A stretch of 64,000 bases of DNA. Origin: Candidatus Bandiella numerosa. Lineage in GTDB: Bacteria > Pseudomonadota > Alphaproteobacteria > Rickettsiales > Midichloriaceae. The stretch is from NCBI RefSeq assembly GCF_029981845.1, contig NZ_CP104164.1, positions 1,054,001 to 1,118,000 on the forward strand. Reading direction: 5' to 3'. Under the pieces are notes generated by a model. The model worked only from the letters and a program-made list of their open reading frames with translations, made no database searches and was not told the DNA's origin. Shown here piece after piece: positions 63,965-64,000 of this stretch. The translations under genes and the position numbers were made by a program. Position 1 is the first letter of the stretch. The number at the start of each line of letters is the position of its first letter.

Positions 63965-64000
63965 AATATTATGTTGTTATTCACATATCAATTCAGCAGA

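Overview
The window is AT-rich, intron-poor bacterial DNA whose gene content points to an obligate intracellular alphaproteobacterium of the order Rickettsiales, probably Rickettsiaceae or a close protist/arthropod endosymbiont. The basis is the combination of an F-type conjugation operon with a Ti-type TraA relaxase and TraD (the hallmark of the Rickettsiales Amplified Genetic Element, RAGE), plasmid-style ParA/ParB, transporter-histidine kinase fusions, many decaying genes, and a few ordinary chromosomal genes (fumC, nth, recQ). No rRNA, tRNA or CRISPR array was seen. Assignment to order rests on family knowledge, not on a database search.

Layout. 1-8329 (all minus) is one long operon: a 40-residue membrane peptide, two winged-helix replication-type proteins, TraT, two OB-fold proteins, then TraA-L-E-K-B-V and the start of TraC, running off the left edge. 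A divergent XRE regulator (8519) with a 12-bp inverted repeat in front of it probably controls it. 8980-13985 (minus) holds a 68-residue Gly/Cys-tailed peptide, an exported prolyl oligopeptidase and a sodium/solute symporter fused to a degenerate kinase. 14235-18530 has a dienelactone hydrolase, a second replication protein broken by one amber codon, and parA-parB. 18.7-23.4 kb is a decaying stretch with a RadC-like protein, an IS6-family remnant, recQ and a frameshifted msrBA. 23926-33255 is a cargo block: VapBC-type toxin-antitoxin, a serine resolvase and a giant protein of about 2573 residues with three Ulp1-like (C48) cysteine protease domains, two HEPN-like motifs, a J domain and hydrophobic segments.

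33259-37351 holds a sensor locus: response regulator, symporter-histidine kinase (frameshifted in a T run), a 30-codon gene encoding a signal peptide plus only four residues, and a second broken receiver. 37543-41973 (minus) carries a HepT/MntA-like pair, HU, a dead gapR, ssb, cold-shock protein, a frameshifted Bax-inhibitor-1 protein, a WGR protein and TraD. TraD is divergent from the 1304-residue relaxase-helicase-Toprim TraA at 42345, and the region between them probably contains oriT. After TraA come a nonsense-mutated tag gene and an Rpn-family nuclease gene split by a group II intron whose ends can be placed exactly (47180-49341); the Rpn tail is fused in frame to msrBA.

50717-54290 has an outer-membrane beta-barrel, a class 3 lipase with two near-identical 113-residue repeats, and a GumN/ChaN-like protein. 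After an IS110 remnant, 55001-57465 (minus) is a second, partly decayed version of the 38-41 kb module (WGR, Csp, HU, small acidic protein) with ProQ/FinO, CDGSH and ferritin-like cargo. 57639-63964 has a membrane sensor-like protein overlapping a haem-oxygenase-fold enzyme, a SOUL haem-binding protein, a phytase-esterase-like protein, Nth and FumC, and looks like a return to chromosomal backbone.

Function as a whole: a conjugative element (F-type channel, Ti-type DNA processing, partitioning, replication, TA stabilisation) carrying signalling and host-interaction cargo. Many genes are interrupted, several by one-base changes in A/T runs, so either the element is decaying, expression uses slippage, or some indels are assembly errors.
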